Assembly (NCBI GenBank): GCA_031553615.1
Contig: JAVBLJ010000008.1
Coordinates: forward strand, 1-64,000
Direction of reading: 5' to 3'
Source of the DNA: WQXF01 sp031553615
GTDB lineage: Bacteria; Bacillota; Clostridia; Christensenellales; Aristaeellaceae
DNA length: 64,000 nucleotides
Each line of letters opens with the position of its first letter. Position 1 is the stretch's first letter. The translations under genes were made by a program, and so were the position numbers. Shown here piece by piece: positions 61,931 through 64,000 of the stretch. The notes beneath the pieces are model-generated. The model saw nothing but the letters and a program-made list of their open reading frames with translations, ran no database searches and was not told the DNA's origin.

Positions 61931-62183
61931 CACCCCACCTCCTATGCTTTCTTGCATATCCCGATATCTCGCGAATCTTTTCCAGATAGGCATTTTCGCG
62001 CTTCAGTCCCCGCAGCGGCCGCATCTCCTCCTCGGAAAAACCCTGATAAATCCCCAGCCGAAACTCTTCGTCTGGCGATCGTTCCCGCCTGGTGATGCTT
62101 CTCTGGCTTTGCTTCCCCCGGCTCTGCTTCCGTTATTTCCACCACTGAGCGATTGCTATTTTTCCCATTTGGAGGTAGGCGTT
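61931..62183. other. Spacer with possible minus-strand gene remnant
   Basis: No intact gene. On the minus strand (about 61970-62110) an unstarted frame reads SPDEEFRLGIYQGFSEEEMR then a charged helix ending AYLEKIREISGYARKHRR. This looks protein-like, but the frame is closed upstream near 62140 by a stop and runs into the shadow of gene 61121. Confidence 0.35.
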
Positions 62184-62429
62184 ATGCCCCGCTCATCGTT
62201 GCGCAAACTGCTGGATGTACCCTCGGTCTGGGGCCTGCGCATACTGTGCGTGGCCTCGCTCATCGTCACCTGCGTGCTGGCGGTGATGCGCTCGCGGCGC
62301 TTGGTGTGGGTCGCGCTTTCTACTGTGCTGCTGCTCTTGCTCATGGCCGTCAACCATGTGCGCATACGGCGCAAGATCAAGCGCACAAACGGCGTTGTGC
62401 TGCGCAGAAAAAAGCCGCACAAGGGGTAA
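62184..62429 (+). CDS. Small two-span membrane protein, function unknown
   Basis: This 81-residue protein starts at the ATG after TTTGGAGGTAGGCGTT. A basic N-terminus is followed by two membrane spans (LRILCVASLIVTCVLAV at ~18-34 and WVALSTVLLLLLMAV at ~41-56) and a very basic C-terminal tail (RIRRKIKRTNGVVLRRKKPH). The tail would face the cytoplasm. No family recognised. A convergent hairpin (62462-62494) separates it from the AraC-type gene. Confidence 0.65.
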   Translation: MPRSSLRKLLDVPSVWGLRILCVASLIVTCVLAVMRSRRLVWVALSTVLLLLLMAVNHVRIRRKIKRTNGVVLRRKKPHKG

Positions 62430-62461
62430 ACTTCGCCGCTCGCCCCAAATGCCACTATGCA

Positions 62462-62494
62462 AACCGCCCGCCGAAGCAAAATCGGCGGGCGGTT
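62462..62494. terminator. Hairpin between convergent genes
   Basis: AACCGCCCGCCGA (62462-62474) pairs perfectly with TCGGCGGGCGGTT (62482-62494), a 13-bp stem with 7-nt loop. T runs are short on both sides, but the position between two convergent stops fits a shared terminator. Confidence 0.7.
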
Positions 62495-62520
62495 GCGCGT
62501 GAATGCGGAACGGGAGCGTT

Positions 62521-63375
62521 CTACTCCCCCTTTTCGACGGGCACCCAAATCTCTACGATCGAGCCCTCCTCTTCGCCGCGAAAGCGCTCATCGTAGTATT
62601 CCACGCAGTAGTGGACGCCGTCGAGCAGGCGCTCGCGGTAGCCCTGCGGATTGTGGGCCAGCCATTCATCCATGGCGTTGTTCTCGCTATCGTATCCCTG
62701 CGAAACAAACACCTCAAACGACGCATATTCCGAGGCGGGCAGCTCGACCAGCGTGTACGCCGGATCGGCAGGGGCGGCGTTCACCGCGTGGCCTACGTGG
62801 CAATCGCAATCGCGACCCTTGCCGGGGTAGAAGCGGATTTCGTAGCCATGCGCCGAGCATTCGCCAGGCATTCCGTGGGCCTCGTAGTGCTGCATAAAGC
62901 GGCACCAAATCTCGCCGGTCTCCATTCCATCGCCGGTCACACCCGCTATGCGGAGGCGGTCGCGCTTCATTAAATTGGGGGTCACAAGCATTCCTCCTTG
63001 CAATCGATTGGTGAAGCGGATAACAAGTTCGTCTACACTGGGCGCGTTGGGGATCATCCGATCCCTGCGGTAGTGGCTGGGCGATTGACCGTAGGCCGCG
63101 CGAAATGTGCGCGCAAAGGCCTGCGGCGAATCGAAGCCGCACGTCATGCAGATATCGAGCAGGGAAAGGCTGGTGCCCGCGATCAAAGCGGCGGCCCGGG
63201 CCAGCCTGCGGTTGCGGATATGCGCGGTGATGGTAGCGCCCACCACCGCCGAGAACAGGCGATGGAAGTAATACGGCGAAAAATGCTGTGCCTCCGCGAC
63301 CTGCTCATAGGTCAACGGCTGATCCAGATGATCCTCGATGTACTGCAGCGCTTGGCGTATGCGGTCGTAATTCAT
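62521..63375 (-). CDS. AraC-family regulator with GyrI-like effector domain
   Basis: This 284-residue protein starts after GGAAGGGAATAGTGC. The AraC double helix-turn-helix occupies ~1-105: IEDHLDQPLTYEQVAEAQHF then SPYYFHRLFSAVVGATITAH, and ALIAGTSLSLLDICMTCGFD then SPQAFARTFRAAYGQSPSHY. The C-terminal ~120-284 is a GyrI-like small-molecule binding domain (CHVGHAVNAAPADPAYTLVE, MDEWLAHNPQGYRE, VWVPVEKGE-like end). Such fusions (Rob/BmrR-like) sense lipophilic compounds and switch efflux or detoxification genes. No target operon is obvious nearby. A TATAAT -10 lies at 63427-63432 on this strand. Confidence 0.9.
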   Translation of the reverse strand: MNYDRIRQALQYIEDHLDQPLTYEQVAEAQHFSPYYFHRLFSAVVGATITAHIRNRRLARAAALIAGTSLSLLDICMTCGFDSPQAFARTFRAAYGQSPSHYRRDRMIPNAPSVDELVIRFTNRLQGGMLVTPNLMKRDRLRIAGVTGDGMETGEIWCRFMQHYEAHGMPGECSAHGYEIRFYPGKGRDCDCHVGHAVNAAPADPAYTLVELPASEYASFEVFVSQGYDSENNAMDEWLAHNPQGYRERLLDGVHYCVEYYDERFRGEEEGSIVEIWVPVEKGE

Positions 63376-63426
63376 GCACTATTCCCTTCCGCAGTGTTCC
63401 CTGCAATAAGTTGTGGCCACATGGGT

Positions 63427-63432
63427 ATTATA
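63427..63432 (-). promoter_or_regulatory. -10 element of the AraC-type gene
   Basis: A perfect TATAAT on the minus strand, 52 bases before the start codon; the -35 is not clear. Confidence 0.45.
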
Positions 63433-63478
63433 AGGCAAGGACCAGGCGAAGTCTTAACATGATTTGCTCATTTTTCTA

Positions 63479-63551
63479 ACGCATTTTCACTCAATGCAGT
63501 TTCACTCAACGCATTTTCGCTCAACGCATTTTCACTTGTGCCTTTCGCTTG
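63479..63551 (+). repeat. 15-bp tandem array (four units plus degenerate copies)
   Basis: ACGCATTTTCACTCA, ATGCAGTTTCACTCA, ACGCATTTTCGCTCA and ACGCATTTTCACTTG, then TGCCTTTCGCTTG and a partial TGCATTTTCGC. Intergenic, between divergent-direction genes. Confidence 0.9.
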
Positions 63552-63621
63552 TGCATTTTCGCAAAACAAACCGCCCGCAAAAAGCGGACGGTTCGCGCAT
63601 ACCCAAAACCCGGGCCAAAAC

Positions 63622-63679
63622 GATGGGTTTCCAAAGGGGCACTGTCCCTTTGGCAGGGTCCAGGGACAGCGTCCCTGGT
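63622..63679 (-). repeat. Hairpin repeat family B, inverted copy
   Basis: ATGGGTTT then CCAAAGGGGC...CCCTTTGG (63631-63653) and CCAGGGAC...GTCCCTGG (63660-63678). It matches 26098-26178 in reverse orientation and ends exactly at the stop codon of gene 63679, for which it can act as terminator. Confidence 0.75.
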
Positions 63680-63852
63680 CAGTGTTCGTAGCTATCGCAC
63701 ATGCTCTCGTCGGGCTTGGCGTTGCTCTTGTGCGGCGTGGGGCAAACGTTGATGGCGTTTAGCTGGCATAGCTGGCTGGTTTTGTGGTTATGCTTGCATG
63801 AACTGACGCTGCAATGGATGCAATGGTTCCCCTGCTGATTGTTTTGCTGCAT
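63679..63852 (-). CDS. DUF1540-domain small protein
   Basis: This 57-residue protein starts at the ATG after GGAGGAACGATCC and ends at TGA (63679-63681). It reads HCIHCSVSSCKHNHKTSQLC in the first half, then LNAINVCPTPHKSN and ends ESMCDSYEH. The order C-x-V-x-x-C...C...I-x-V...C-x-S is the DUF1540 pattern, a small probable metal-binding domain of unknown role that is common in spore-forming Clostridia and Bacilli. Cysteines at 11, 14, 19, 29, 37 and 52 could hold a zinc ion. Confidence 0.82.
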   Translation of the reverse strand: MQQNNQQGNHCIHCSVSSCKHNHKTSQLCQLNAINVCPTPHKSNAKPDESMCDSYEH

Positions 63853-63945
63853 GGATCGTTCCTCCTTTTATTGTTGGAAAATCATGGAGAATAGGGATGC
63901 TGTGCAAGGCTGATTCTGCGGCCTAGCAACGCTAGTTTGGCCCGC

Positions 63946-63974
63946 TTGCGGTTTTTCATTCCCCGTGGTATACT
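63946..63974 (+). promoter_or_regulatory. Promoter of a gene beyond the window end
   Basis: TTGCGG (63946-63951), a 17-bp spacer and TATACT (63969-63974), with transcription expected toward the right edge. No start codon with a good site appears before 64000. Confidence 0.55.
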
Positions 63975-64000
63975 GGGGCGGAAAATTGCATAGGGCAGTT

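Overview
The window reads as a chromosome segment of a GC-rich, low-complexity-prone member of the Firmicutes (class Clostridia; a Christensenellales-like lineage is a guess). Supporting this are strong AGGAGG-type ribosome sites before nearly every gene, a leuS T-box leader, AddA, BlaI, a DUF1540 protein, a D-amino-acid transaminase and two perfect Spo0J/ParB parS sites. No rRNA, phage, plasmid or CRISPR locus was seen. One tRNA (Thr-GGT) is present.

Layout. 1-757: a palindromic repeat, hairpin-rich non-coding DNA and a leader with a possible attenuator. 758-13612: three paralogous secreted proteins that fuse an N-terminal propeller-like half to a C-terminal ABC solute-binding half (a GH25 lysozyme sits in opposite orientation among them), then two MalF/MalG-type permeases, an HlyD-like adaptor and a MacB/FtsX-like permease, with no ATPase gene nearby. 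13836-24818: a GT2 glycosyltransferase, a zinc-ribbon/peptidoglycan-binding membrane protein, a D-amino-acid transaminase with an M42 peptidase, a secreted propeller-like protein, a Wzy/O-antigen-ligase-like membrane protein, an LRR surface protein and a CBM9-like protein. 24991-26949: YchF, a small cysteine protein and a BlaI-type repressor. 27103-37952: a surface polysaccharide region (priming phosphotransferase, GT4, CapE-like dehydratase, SGNH hydrolase, lipoprotein, Wzx flippase, three to four small accessory proteins, second GT4). Its 32.8-37.2 kb part is visibly richer in A+T and looks imported. 38117-50515: tRNA-Thr, a three-gene envelope operon of unknown role, argS, a DUF815 ATPase, tag, leuS with T-box, an AI-2E family transporter, a GNAT enzyme and a secreted protein. 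50814-64000: a DUF255 thioredoxin-like protein, a low-GC membrane protein, glycogen phosphorylase, the parS pair, addA, a PHP phosphatase, a small membrane protein, an AraC/GyrI regulator and a DUF1540 protein.

Two window-wide features stand out. First, a ~163-bp palindromic repeat family has four copies plus a termini-only scar. Second, many short degenerate tandem arrays (units of 8, 9, 10, 12, 15 or 18 bp) sit just upstream of ribosome sites or inside linker and signal-peptide coding sequence. The most system-like unit is the propeller-SBP trio with its permeases, HlyD-like adaptor and MacB-like permease. Together with the polysaccharide genes and secreted repeat proteins, the window is mostly about the cell envelope.

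All homology calls come from reading motifs by eye; no database search was run.
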